Part shown: one piece after another, positions 20,945 to 30,830 of the stretch | Layout: the number at the start of each line of letters is the position of its first letter | How positions within the stretch are numbered: the first letter of the stretch is position 1 | Origin: Mesostigma viride | Lineage: Eukaryota; Streptophyta; Mesostigmatophyceae; Mesostigmatales; Mesostigmataceae | Length of the DNA: 64,000 nt | Assembly (NCBI GenBank): GCA_009746045.1 | Contig: RPFO01001275.1 | Coordinates: 88,910-152,909 of the forward strand | Direction of reading: 5' to 3' | Notes under the pieces: generated by a model | Databases searched by the model: none | What the model saw: the letters and a program-made list of their open reading frames with translations, nothing else | What the model was told of the DNA's origin: nothing | Program-made: the position numbers and the translations under genes

Positions 20945-21265
20945 CCGACTGCCAATAGAAACTCGCCTCCAAACATATATCTCGATAGAGGCATGCGTCT
21001 TATTTAATTTCAAGGTACCTCTTAATTAATCTCGCCCCCCGGCCTCCGCTAATTTGCTAATTTGCTAAATTTGCTAAAAAAGAGCCAATTTTTCCCCGAC
21101 TAGCAAATTAGCGGAGGCGGGGGCCGAGATTAATTAAGAGGTACCTTGAAATTAAATAAGAGGCATGCCTCTATCGAGATATATGTATGGAGGCGAGTTT
21201 CTATTGGCGTTTATTTGTAGTATTGTACGACAACTGTCAAGGGTGACGGAAAGTACTGAAATCGC
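20945..21265. mobile_element. Foldback MITE copy 2
   Basis: Arms 20948-21045 and 21105-21212 are near-perfect inverted repeats. The outer flank at 21213-21265 (GTATTGTACGACAACTGTC) belongs to a longer version whose other end is at 20880-20930. The spacer has the GCTAATTTGC runs and AAAAAGAGCCAATTTTTCCC. No coding capacity. Confidence 0.75.
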
Positions 21266-21724
21266 GCAATTTTACCCCGACTTTACCCCGCTGCATTCGA
21301 CGATCGGCAGGCAACTTCGGCAGTCTTTGCTGCTCGCAACTTTTTTGCTGGCTGGGCATGCGAGTCAGTCGGGCTAGCTTTTTACAGATAGGGAAATGTG
21401 TTTTTCTGCCGACTACGAGAGTCATATACGTGTTTCTTGCCTCGTAGATGCAGGCACGGAAGAGCGTGCTGAAGTAAGCCCGCCGTGCTACTAGTCACAT
21501 ACATAAGTATGACGGCAGCCTGTGAAATAATCGTAGAAAGTAGACTGCACGTCGCCACCTCATCTGGTGATTCCATGGACTCAATAAATTTTCCGTTGCC
21601 TAATCAGTGACAGATAGTAGCCGATTACCGAGGACGGTCGGGCATTTACTGCTTGGAGTTCGAAATCGAATTGAAGTTTTGCCGACCAGGGCTGGCTGTT
21701 TGCAGCTAGATTGCCTTTGAGAAG

Positions 21725-24369
21725 ATGGTATCTCTGCATTTGGAGTTCAGGTAAATGATTTATGGCCTTGATCATGGATTCCATGCATGATAGTGCTTCT
21801 TGCGTGTACTGGATGGTTAAGAAAGCCCACTTCGCTTCAACCGCTTCTCGTCACCTCTCGCGTTAACCGTGCGGTGTGATGCCACCGCTTCCACGAATTC
21901 CCGGCACCCTACATGCATTCGTGGCAGCGGGGGCCTGGAGCTTCTCGTGGGCAACAAGAAGGAGCATCAAGTAGAGATGCCCGAGGAGACGGAGGAACAG
22001 GTGGGACGAAAGGCCTGCATTTGTACCCCAAGCGTGGTCATGAAACGCTACTGTGGTATTATCATGCTATACGGTATAAATTTAGCAAAAGCCTATTTTC
22101 CATTGGTGCAGGAAAGGTCTTTGCCCAGGGCTATGCTGGGGTATTTTTGCATACCTGTTGGATGGGCGGGTTGAGGAGCATGGTACTTTTTATGGCATTG
22201 ACCACAACAATGCAGACCCTTGCATGCTTGTCATGTTTAAAGTATCCCGCATCACAGTGCCTTCTAAAATAGCTTCTTGAAAATGTTTCGTAGACACTTG
22301 AACTCTCAATGCTACTTGTTGACCCTTGCATGCACTAGTTGCGTGGCTACCGTCGATCTCCCTCATTCCTACTTATCCCCCTCCACAAGCCCGCCCCAAG
22401 GAAAAATGGCGCGTGGCAATAGAGTGTTGCAACTGACCAGCCTTCCTGTGTTTATCACCTGTGTTGGTTACTGGCATTTGGCACCAGGACTAGCCCGCAG
22501 CCTCTGCTGGCAATACTAGCAGTCTCACGCACATAGGAATCTCTTTTCAGGGCCCCTCACAATTTCCTCACGCGTTTCTCCTGGAATCCAAAGTGCCGCG
22601 TCCCCGCTATCTGACCATGGGACATGCGCGTCTTTGGGCATCAATCAATTATTTAATCAAAAGCACATAGACCGCGTCACATGGGTACCAGTACAGGAAC
22701 CTTGAACCCCTATACACATTGAGAAAGAGGGAGTGTGCCCTAGCTTCTCTCACTGCCTCAAGTGGGCAGGCCACAGAGGACTCTCTCCGCATCATTAATA
22801 ACACGCATCATGGTGCAGGCCAAACCTTGGACACGCAGGAGTCTCGAGTCTTAGACATGTATGTTTGATGGGCCCGTCCGCGGAATGGGATTCATGCGAT
22901 ACTGCACAGCAACCTAGCTACAATACCCCTACCCAACTCAATTCAGTTAGCCTGTGCGCATCACTGTATGACTATAATGGTAACAAGGGTGTCTGAGGTA
23001 ATGATGTACATTGGATACATCGTGCATTCATGCGGCGCTCGTCACATCACAGGACAGGGGCAAGCCCGCCCGGAGTCCGTTCGTCATAGTAATTTGGTGT
23101 GCTTTTTTTGGTGGAAGAGTTAACGCATGGGGGGCGTCATGGAGTCGTCTGTGTTTTGGGTGAGCTGTCATGGGCTGGCGGGCGTGAGCATGTCCCTGGC
23201 TCTCTCAGCCCTTTCTTTCGCTTTACTCTCCTGGCACAGGTGTATGACACCACTAGCGGGGTAGCCCAGGTGTGCCTCCAGTAGTCACGTTTTATACAGA
23301 ACTCACCAAAAATTCATCCTGAGTAATTAAATTGACTACAATTGGAATGGGTATCCTGTGTTGCTTCCTGACATTTTGGCTCTTGCCTAACCTGTCGCCT
23401 AATTGCGGATGGCTCATGCATCCTGCATGTGGTCCATTTCTATCCACGGGATCCACGGGCGAGGGCGGGCAGGGACGCACGGTGACCGTGCGGCGCCTGA
23501 TCGCGTGGATATGCAAGCAGATGGTGACCGAGCGACCGGAGCTGTTTGTGAAGGGGGACTCCGTGTACGTGCTGAAATGGTGACGGGGTATGGTAGTATC
23601 GCGGTGGTGAGCATCGTATCCGTGGATATCTGTGAAGGGGAACTTGGTGTAAATGTCCACAATGGTGATGGTAAGTGGTAGGAATAGGTTTATGAGGCTA
23701 TTGGTAGCTATTTGTGACAGGCGACTCCATGCAAGTGTTGTTATGGGGATGAGAAGTTGTAGGAATAGTTGCGTGGAGTGAGAGAGTACATAGAGTGTGG
23801 GCAGGAATAGCGGTGGCAGTAAAAATCTCTGTAGCTGTTTGTGAAAAAAGAAACCTGTTTAAGTCTCCATAGCCCAAGTAACCCATGCAAGCCACTCGAG
23901 GGAAAGGGGACAGTGGGCTTTGTATTAATTTGCACTTTGTATTCCCATTCTCTCGCTGCCCGCTTCCCCCGGATGTTGTACCCACCTTTTGCCCCTGGGG
24001 GCGTGCACTTCTTGAGCGGCTAAAATCTTCGAGGTTTTTGCCATTTGCTGAAGGCGCTTCCTGTTAATGTCTCGTTGTTGGGGCTGTCAACGTTGCAACG
24101 CTTTGCGAGGGTAGGGCTTGTGATCAGTAAGAAAATATGATTGTGCTTTGTATGTAAGGGTGCTTTCTTATGTCATGGTTGCTGTCACAAGACGGACAAG
24201 TATTTTGTTGCATCTTTGCTCTTAATGTTGTTCATGCATGCCCCACGGCAGCCGGCCCGGCATCCTGGTTCTCATCAACGACGTGGACTGGGAACTAAAC
24301 AACAAGCTGGACGAGCTGCTGCAGGATGGGGACCGGGTCACTTTTATCTCCACCCTGCATGGGGGATGA
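21725..24369 (+). CDS. URM1: Ubiquitin-related modifier 1, four exons
   Basis: Spliced CDS: exons 21725-21750, 21928-22000, 23473-23564 and 24252-24369 (TGA included). Donors are GTAAAT, GTGGGA and GTACGT; all three acceptors end in GGCAG. The joined frame is open and gives 102 residues, against 101 in human URM1. Family landmarks: [15 protein letters not shown] at the N-terminus, [12 protein letters not shown] in the middle, [15 protein letters not shown], and the C-terminal FISTLHGG whose Gly-Gly is adenylated and thiocarboxylated. Urm1 is a beta-grasp protein that, activated by Uba4/MOCS3, carries sulfur for thiolation of wobble uridine in cytosolic tRNAs and also conjugates to proteins under oxidative stress. 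No frameshift or stop is seen, and all key residues are present, so this is very likely a functional host gene. Introns 2 and 3 contain repeats. The promoter and exact UTRs cannot be read with confidence. Confidence 0.95.
22655..22830 (+). repeat. Interspersed repeat inside URM1 intron 2
   Basis: About 170 bp (GCGTCACATGGGTACC ... CCCTAGCTTCTCTCACTGCC ... GGCCACAGAG) shared with 38757-38900. The 38.76-kb copy begins with the palindrome CACGTGACTGCGTCACGTG; a related palindrome is at 25254-25272. No ORF. Confidence 0.65.
23536..23872 (+). repeat. Degenerate tandem repeat spanning exon 3 and intron 3 of URM1
   Basis: The end of exon 3 with its donor (AGCTGTTTGTGAAGGGGGAC, TCCGTGTACGTGCTGAAATGG) reappears in weaker form in the intron at about 23626-23672, 23705-23755 and 23831-23870. 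The first copy is coding; the others are not in frame and have no functional donor apparent. Confidence 0.55.
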
Positions 24370-24749
24370 ATACAAGCGCCACGTTCACGCGTGCCCTGCA
24401 TGGGCCGCAGTATATCGTAATTAAGTGAGACAACTATATCTGTACGCTAAGAACAGATTGCTGACGCAGCCTTTCAATTTTCATCCGCCAGAACATTGCA
24501 CCACTGCGGCAAGATTGGCATTCGGCACTTCATCTAGTCTCCTGATTAGCTAGTTTCTTTGGGCATCTGTTGCTTTGCTCTGTGATCATGTGTGATGAAA
24601 ATGTTGAGCGCATGGCGTGCCACATTGGCACACCCCTTGCCTGACATCGAACCAATTGCCTGGAAGGAAATGCACGGGTTAGTGGTGATGGCAACACAAT
24701 TGTGGTTACTGTCATCAGAAGGATGACAAGTACTTAAATCATTTCAGAC
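24370..24749. other. Downstream of URM1; no gene recognised
   Basis: Presumed 3' UTR and flank of URM1. CTGTCATCAGAAGGATGACAAGTAC (24711-24734) is weakly repeated from CTGTCACAAGACGGACAAGTA at 24182. No clear coding signal. Confidence 0.4.
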
Positions 24750-24804
24750 ACATTCTCCAGCGATTTCTGGCCTGCGCTGGTTGTCTCCTTGACATTCTCC
24801 AGCG
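24750..24804 (-). repeat. 29-bp HALF 5'-end fragment between 13-bp direct repeats
   Basis: ACATTCTCCAGCG occurs at 24750-24762 and 24792-24804. Between them, ATTTCTGGCCTGCGCTGG plus TTGTCTCCTTG is the reverse complement of the 5' start of the HALF/zinc-ribbon leader. It looks like a minimal insertion with target duplication. Confidence 0.55.
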
Positions 24805-25555
24805 GGGTGCGGGTTGAGTCCACAAGCGGGCCCGCATGAACAGACAAATTCGACTTGAGGTGGGTGGTGTGGCCGGGGCCTGCACGGGCTGAGTGTGCAG
24901 GCCAGCCACTGTAATGGCTGCACTGCATGGTGATTGCCTGCATTGATAAATACCACTGCTCTTTTTATAGACTCTTTTGCATAGCTGGCCCCGTGCCGGC
25001 ACAAATCGCAGAAGCCGGGGGGCGGGCACAGCCGCCAGTGGAGGTTCCTGGCGCCTTTCACTCTAGAGCTGAGGGGACCCAAGGGTCCTTGAAAGATCTG
25101 CTTTTCTGCTGGAAAGTATGTTTCAGGGTCAGTTTGCCTCGCGCCCGCCACAACGTTGGGTGTCAGCCGTCAGAAGTTACCAACATTGTAGATCTTACAA
25201 GAAGGTTCTCAACGGGACCGCGTGCAATTAGTTGATTAATTAATTAATATCTACACGTGACGGCGTCACGTGAGCATAAGTCCTCAGTGGGAGGGGAATA
25301 TGGGATGGAATGGATTAAAATTAAATTAAAAATTAAATTATAACATGCCTCCGTTGGGAAATCATGTAGGATGGGAGATCATGGAATGGATGGTGTAAGC
25401 TACCTAGGTCCTAGTTACAGGGGTGTGGGCACCGCGGCCCGAATCGCTATGAATGCCATACGCGGTCACACGCGGAGCCCCCACAGACTTGGGGGTGGTC
25501 TCCTTCATCACTACTTGCCATCTATCCTTGCGTACCATTACTAATTAATTAATTT
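24805..25555. other. No gene; repeat tails
   Basis: Coding is not supported. 25238-25275 has (TTAA)n then the palindrome CACGTGACGGCGTCACGTG. 25325-25370 has a (TTAAA)n run and a degenerate HALF hairpin CCTCCGTTGGGA. The rest is unassigned. Confidence 0.4.
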
Positions 25556-27691
25556 ATTTATTTATTAGGAACATAACTCCGTTCCAAGGGAGTATATGTA
25601 GCACATAGCCCTTGAGAAGGGGCATATGGCCTATACTACATTCTAAGCTACTTCCTGCAAGGGTGGGAATGTAAACGACACTTGCTCTAGGTGCACCATT
25701 AATAATAATAAGGAACATAACTCCGTTGGGAGTATATGTAGCGCATAGCCCTTGAGAAGGGGCATATGGCCTATGATACATTCTAGGCTACTTCATGCAA
25801 GGATGGGAATGTAAGCTACCCTTGCTCTAGGTGCACCAAGGCACCTGCACCCTCATGATGTATATCGCGCTATGCCCAGCTAAGGGGGAGCGTGGCATGT
25901 GGGGGAAGATCATCATGGCTATACAAGAGCTATGGCATGGCTTCTCAGCAGAGAGTGACTCCCTGCATGGGCGCTGCATAATTAAATAAAGCTAGGCATC
26001 ATCTGGAGGGTGGCTCATCATAGGCACACATGTACATGACTAAAAAGGCTAGGCCTAAGCTGGTATAGTCATGCCTGTAGTAGGCGGGCATGTACAAGGC
26101 CACTGTCTAACTATTCTACACTACTGCTGCTGTATTCCCCTAGGCTGGGGCTGGAGTTGCTGGGGCCGCGGTGGTCGAGGGGGTCGCTTGCCAGGGCTTG
26201 TGGCCGACGTAGATGGCCGCCCCCTTCCAGTACACCGGCTGGCCCGCCTTGGTCTGCCGGAGCTGGAGGTAGGTCGGCCATAGCTCCCGTCGCCGTTGTT
26301 GCTGTGCCAGGGTCAAGTCGTCGTCCACGGTGAAGTGAGTCTTCTCGAGCCGCTTGCGGCGTCTGAGAAACGAAATCTTGTCGGCTGGGCTATCAAAGAT
26401 GAGAAGAAGCGGAGGCGCCCCTGCCTTACCCCGCGCGCGGGGGAGGCGGTGGGCGGTCAGCTTGATCTCACCAAGAAGGCCCATGCGTGCAAGGATTTTG
26501 CTCTCAAACGCACGTGCAAGCTTCTCAGAATTCTCACCTTCTTCCATGTCGAAGTTCTTGAGTATGGCGTTGAGGCTGCGCTTGGCGAGCTCGGCCTCCT
26601 CGCGGAGGTCAAGCGTCTGCCGCTGGAGCTGGGCTGCGACGGCGGAGGTGGTGGAGGTGGTATGTTGCTTAAGCATGTCCGCCCAGGTCGTGATGGGAGG
26701 AGCATCGCCGGCCCGCAGGCCAGCCGGGGCTGGCTTGGCGGCAATGTCCTTCACTGCCTGGGCGGTGAGGCCTGCTGTGTTCTGCAAGACCTCGATAGCG
26801 ATTGCATTATCCTTGAGGCGCTGGTCGATGTCGCGGAGCTAGGCGGTGATGGAGTCGGTGGAGGCGGAGGGGGGGGGGGTGTGTGGAGGCGAGGAGGGTG
26901 GCGGTGGCGGTGGGGATGGTGGGAAGCTCAGCAGCCAGCGTGCCCGGCGCCAATTGCCGCCACATCTGCGGCAAGAGGGGTCACGTGCTGCTCGAAAGCT
27001 TCCTTGAGGAGGGTGCGGATGGTGGCTTCGGTGGGGAAGGTGGGGGGGGGCGGGGGGGAAGGTGAGGAAGCCCAGATCGCGGATTCGGAGCGTCCAACAA
27101 GGGAGCAGAGGGCGAAGCGTTGAAGCTTGGGGCGACTCATGCGGTGAATGACTGGGAGAGCCTCGGCGGGGTCGACAAGCTGGCCATTACCAGGCCAGCG
27201 GCCGCGGTTGTGGGACGTGAGGTACACGCACAGGGCTAGAAGCGAGGCGTGATTGCCGAAAAACACATCTTCCATGAACCAACCGGGGCTGCGTTGCCAG
27301 AAGCCGGAGCTGTTGACGTCAAAGGAGGTCTCTTCCCAGGGCGGCTCAGCAGAGCGACTGCGCTTAGGTTCAGGCGATGCAGATGGCGAGGCAAGCCCGG
27401 GAGGCTGGGCGAGCACCAGTGCACGACTAGTGTCACCGTTGCCATCTGGGCCGGTGGGCGAAGCTGCAGCCGAAGCTGCAGGCGTATTTTCATTGCCGAG
27501 CGCAGCCGCCAGGCTGCGTTGCGTCGAGAGGCGTTTGCTCATCGTATATTGCGTAATAGCTTCGGAAAATTATATCAGCATGTGCGTCGTAGAAAGACGC
27601 ATCGATTGTGGTATTCACGGCTAAATTCGGTGCTCAAACGTGAAAGTTATGAGCTCCGCCGTCAGCCATGGCTACCTCGTGGCTCGTGGCT
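25556..27691 (-). mobile_element. HALF copy 3, near full length
   Basis: Minus orientation. The 3' end is doubled: a partial UTR (25567-25697) and then the full UTR (25703-26130), each with the CTCCGTT...GGGAG hairpin. ORF1 is 26140-27542. The 5' leader matches 1700-1852 of copy 1 in reverse and ends at about 27691, where it abuts the hairpin remnant of copy 4. Total about 2 kb with no RT. Confidence 0.72.
26140..27542 (-). pseudogene. L1-ORF1p-like protein, best preserved copy
   Basis: This copy gives the clearest protein. From ATG 27542 the first frame covers about 200 residues: MSKRLSTQRSLAAALG, a segment with RGRWPGNGQLVDPAEALP and RPKLQRFALCSLVGR, and a Pro-rich linker. The frame breaks near 26930. 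The second part (215 codons, 26787-26140) has KDIAAKPAPAG, a Gln/Glu/Leu-rich coiled coil (about residues 45-68), an RRM-like region starting LNAILKNFDMEEGENSEK, AHRLPRARGKAG, LRRRKRLEK, DDLTLAQQQRRRELWPTYLQ and GQPVYWKGAAIYVGHKPW. This matches L1 ORF1p in domain order. The full protein would be about 440 residues. One frameshift and an in-frame TAG separate the halves. The N-terminal domain is unknown to me. Confidence 0.72.
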
Positions 27692-27953
27692 CGTTGGGAG
27701 TGCACCGGCCATGGCACCTGCATCCCCATGATCTTCAAGCTATGCCCAGCTAAGGGGGAGCCTGTCATGGGGGGGAAGATCAGCATAGCTATACAAGAGC
27801 TAGAGCATGGCATCTCAGCATGCAGAGAGCAGCTCTCTGCATGGGCACAGCATAACTAAATAAAAAGGCATCATCTGGAGTGTGGCACATCATAGGCGCA
27901 CATGTACATGGCTAAATAATACTCGTGAATCAGCTGGTATATAGCCTATAGGA

Positions 27954-29352
27954 CAGTGATTGGCCATACGCCGTATTATACGCCGTATTTAGCGTATTAT
28001 GCGCGATACGCAAGCGGCGCGTACGAAAATGGGGTACTTTCATACGCAACGCGTATTTTTGCGCATTTTTGCGTATTTTCGCGTATTTTTGGCATATTTT
28101 TGGCTTACGAGGTGGGTGAATTTGCTTGCCTAGACTGCGGCGCGCCGACCTGTAGTAGGAACAAATAATTGCGTGATGAGCTAGCTAGTGTACAATGCAC
28201 TAAAGCTAAAAGCGCGTTCATTGGCAAAACTAGGCATTTCAGGCTATTTTTGGCATACCTGGGTCACCTGTTATATGGAAATAAACTAACACCCATTTCA
28301 CCGGAAAAGCGCGTTCATTGTGACTTGTGAAGGCGGGAATGTGAAGGCGGGAAGGCTGAAGATTCATCATCCAGAAGGTGATAAGGTGTGCCAGCAACGT
28401 CGTGGTCGTCTGGCACCTCTATCGTAGCATATCGACATTCAGGCATGGCTGACACGAATGAGGAGTCAATGGAACACGATGATGATGTGCGGCCCGATGA
28501 AGAAGAGGCCACATCCGAAACTGTCTGGACATACATTAGCAAAGAGCGCATCCTCAAGAATGGGCAGCAGACAAATAACTACTACGTGGATGATGGAGTA
28601 CTCCGTTACAGGCTGCTGGTCGAGCAGGCGGAGAAGGAAAGCAATACCAGGAAGAGGAAGGCGACTAGTGACGCCAAGAAGCAGGCTGATGTGCGGGCGG
28701 CACTTAAAGGCAGGCTTGCAGACGTTGTAGAAACCGACGCCTCTAACTGGGTGTCCGCTCATGCCAGCAACACCTCGGGGCGCGCTGCTGGGGCGGCTGG
28801 GCCAAGCGGATCATCAAAGGGCCAATCCACCGACGGTAATTTGCCCGCACCTAATGGGCTCAGCAAAGAGCAGCTGGACGAGGAGCTGTGCAAGGCATTC
28901 ATTTGCGCCTTTCAATGCCATCGACGCCCTTCAATGTCATCGACACCTCGGGGCAATGTATAGTGCATGCATATCTTGAGTTCTACAAATTCATTATCTA
29001 TTATCCTTTCCAGTGAGTTGTGAATTGATACTGGTATCGATACTTAGTTGCATGATGTCTCGATTTTGAAGAGAAACTATCAAGTTAGACCGTTAGAAAC
29101 TATGCTTGTATTTAGGTAGTGATGGCAATGCCAAGGTCATGCTATATATGTCAGGTATAGGCAAAAGGTATGGCAAAAACACCAGCAGACCATGCTTGAT
29201 TGCTCAGAATGTTGAAAAACCCTCAAAAGCCTGCCAAAAAAGGGGTTTTCAACAGTTAGCGTACGATCAGCGTATAATACATTATACACCGCGTATTATA
29301 CATTATACACCTGGGGCCGCGTACGACGCGTATCGCGTATGGCCAATCACTG
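27954..29352 (+). mobile_element. hAT-1, non-autonomous hAT transposon
   Basis: 1399 bp with an 18-bp perfect terminal inverted repeat CAGTGATTGGCCATACGC and a perfect 8-bp target duplication CTATAGGA (27946-27953 and 29353-29360). The CAGTG end and 8-bp duplication are diagnostic of the hAT superfamily. Subterminal regions are dense in CGTATT and AATACGC motifs, the usual transposase binding pattern. It carries a short transposase-derived ORF but no catalytic core, so it would need a helper. Confidence 0.92.
28445..28963 (+). pseudogene. Truncated hAT transposase-derived ORF in hAT-1
   Basis: ATG 28445 starts MADTNEESMEHDDDV, an acidic N-terminus, followed by TVWTYISKERILKNGQQ, RKRKATSDAKKQADVRAAL and a Ser/Gly-rich linker. 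Near 28905 the sequence ELCKAFICA shifts frame into FNAIDAL; together these match the FF...GI.FN.....F motif of hAT transposases, also seen at 13880-14509. The SDAKKQ motif is common to both. The BED finger Cys residues are not evident, and the catalytic region is absent. The protein could still bind DNA or act as a repressor, but that is speculation. An earlier ATG at 28388 is in frame. Confidence 0.55.
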
Positions 29353-29458
29353 CTATAGGAGGCTTACATGTACATTCTGATCTGGCACGCCGCAAAGGTG
29401 AAAACCATTTGCGTTCAGTGCCGGTCCGCGGAAAACGCGGAAAACGCGATCTGCAAAT

Positions 29459-29536
29459 GAATCCGACCGGAATCGAACTGGGGACCTCTCATCGCACCAA
29501 CTTTCGCTGACTAGTAGGACGGACGTCTCCGGATCC
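29459..29536 (-). other. tRNA-like sequence (pseudogene or SINE head)
   Basis: On the minus strand, GGATCCG (29536-29530) pairs with CGGATTC (29465-29459) as a 7-bp acceptor stem with one G-U pair, 78 bp apart. A B-box-like AGTTCGATTCC sits at the T-loop position. A canonical anticodon stem could not be formed, so a functional tRNA is unlikely. Confidence 0.4.
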
Positions 29537-29716
29537 TAGGGCATCGCCAACTTACACCTACAGTCATCCGCAAAAGTTCTCCTTTCCGGGGAGTGATGCA
29601 AGCCTTTCGGATTTGGTGCTAGATTAATCATTCGAGATCTGTGTGTTTAGGAGTACTACACACGTGTACATGGCCACGGTCTATCTATTCTACACTACTG
29701 CTGCCGTATTCCCCTA

Positions 29717-30315
29717 ATAAGCTGGGGCGTCTGGAGTCGTTGGGGCCGCGGGGGTCGCATGCCAGGGCTTGTGGCCGACGTAGATGGCCGCCCCCTTCCA
29801 GTACACCGGCTGCCCCGCCTTGGTCTGCCGGAGCTGGAGGTAGGTCGGCCATAGCTCCCGTCGCCGTTGTTGCTGCGCCAGGGTCAAGTCGTCGTCAAGG
29901 GTGAAGTGAGTCTGCTCGAGCTGCTTGCGGCGTCTGAGGAAGGAAATCTTGTCCGCCGGGGTCTTAAAGGTGAGAAGGAGTGGGGGCGCCCCTGCCTTAC
30001 CTGAGGCGGTGGGCGACCAGCTCAATCTCACCAGTAAGGCCCATGCGTGCAAGGATTTTTCTCTCAAACGCACGCGCAAGCTTCTCGGAATTCTCACCTT
30101 CCTCCATGTCGAAATTCTTGACGATGACGTTATAAGGCTGCGCTTGGCGAGCTCGGCCTCCTCGCGGAGGTCAAGCGTCTGCCGTTGGAGCTCAGTGGGC
30201 TGCGACGGCGGAGGTGGTGGAGACCTGTGGTATGTTGCTTAAGCATGTCCGCCCAGGTCGTGATGGGAGGAGCATCGCCGGCCAGGCCAGCAGGGGCTGG
30301 CTTGGCGGCAATGTC
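29717..30315 (-). pseudogene. L1-ORF1p-like protein, HALF copy 4, partial
   Basis: Reading downward: KDIAAKPAPAGLAGDAPP, WADMLKQHTT, coiled coil, RRM, then FLRRRKQLEQTHF, DDLTLAQQQRRRELWPTYLQ and the terminal YWKGAAIYVGHKPW. Frameshifts lie near 30195 and 30130, and the AHRLPRARG stretch is partly deleted near 30003. Upstream of 30315 the sequence switches to LINE RT. Confidence 0.68.
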
Positions 30316-30757
30316 CTTCAATTGTCCGTGAGTGTCCATGCCTCCGAGCCGTAGGTGAGCACCGTGAAGCCGGACCAGGACCTTGAAGAGCACGTGCTTG
30401 CGGTCCTCGCCCAGGTCCTTCAAATGCCAGTACTGGTGTTGAGCGAAGGTGAGCCTCAGTGGCCCATGCAGGCCCGGCTGATGCGGGTGCCCACATCGTC
30501 GGCGGTGTCAGTGAGCATGCTCCCCAGCAGCTTGAAGCGATCACCGACGGAACGGGACCTCCGTCCCGTCTAGCAGCCGTGGCTTTGGCGGGCAACTGGT
30601 AGCCCCAATCACCATAGCCTCAATTTTGACACTAATCTCGAACCCCACCGCCCGCGCCTCCAAGCCCAGACAGTCCAGCCAGGGATCTGAATGTGGTCGG
30701 GGCGCAGCCTCGATGAGGGTGAGTATCATCTGCATACATCAGGTCTGACAGGCGGTA
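30316..30757 (-). pseudogene. LINE reverse transcriptase fragment (YADD) fused to HALF
   Basis: Reading downward: LSDLMYADDT (catalytic YADD, about 30757-30730), then after a one-base shift LTLIEAAPRPHSDPWLDCLG, AVGFEISVKIEAMV, FKLLGSMLTDTADDVGTRIS and LTYGSEAWTLTDN. These are the RT palm and thumb landmarks (YADD, Gly...K, FK.LGS, YGSE.WTL) of Jockey/RTE/L1-like LINEs. It differs from the RLE elements, which have YLDD/YMDD. The fragment runs directly into HALF ORF1 at 30315. Confidence 0.75.
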
Positions 30758-30830
30758 ATTAATTTAATTAATTAAAACACGTGCTCCCGTTGGGGAGTCA
30801 CGGAGCACCGAAGTGCTTTTAATCCCTAGC
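30758..30830 (-). repeat. (TTAA)n tail and LINE-type 3' hairpin
   Basis: (TTAATT)n at 30759-30775 is followed by GCTCCCGTTGGGGAGTCACG, the reverse of the LINE 3' terminal hairpin at 1466-1503. It is the 3' end of another minus-oriented LINE copy, reading towards higher coordinates. Confidence 0.6.

Larger units (their letters stand above)
27692..30315 (-). mobile_element. HALF copy 4, interrupted by hAT-1
   Basis: The copy joins copy 3 directly at its shortened hairpin (GTTGGGAGT, 27693-27701). The 3' UTR runs 27702-27953, is interrupted by hAT-1, resumes at 29353, and after a tRNA-like insert continues at about 29650 into ORF1 (29717-30315). The 5' part is replaced by LINE RT sequence. Confidence 0.6.
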
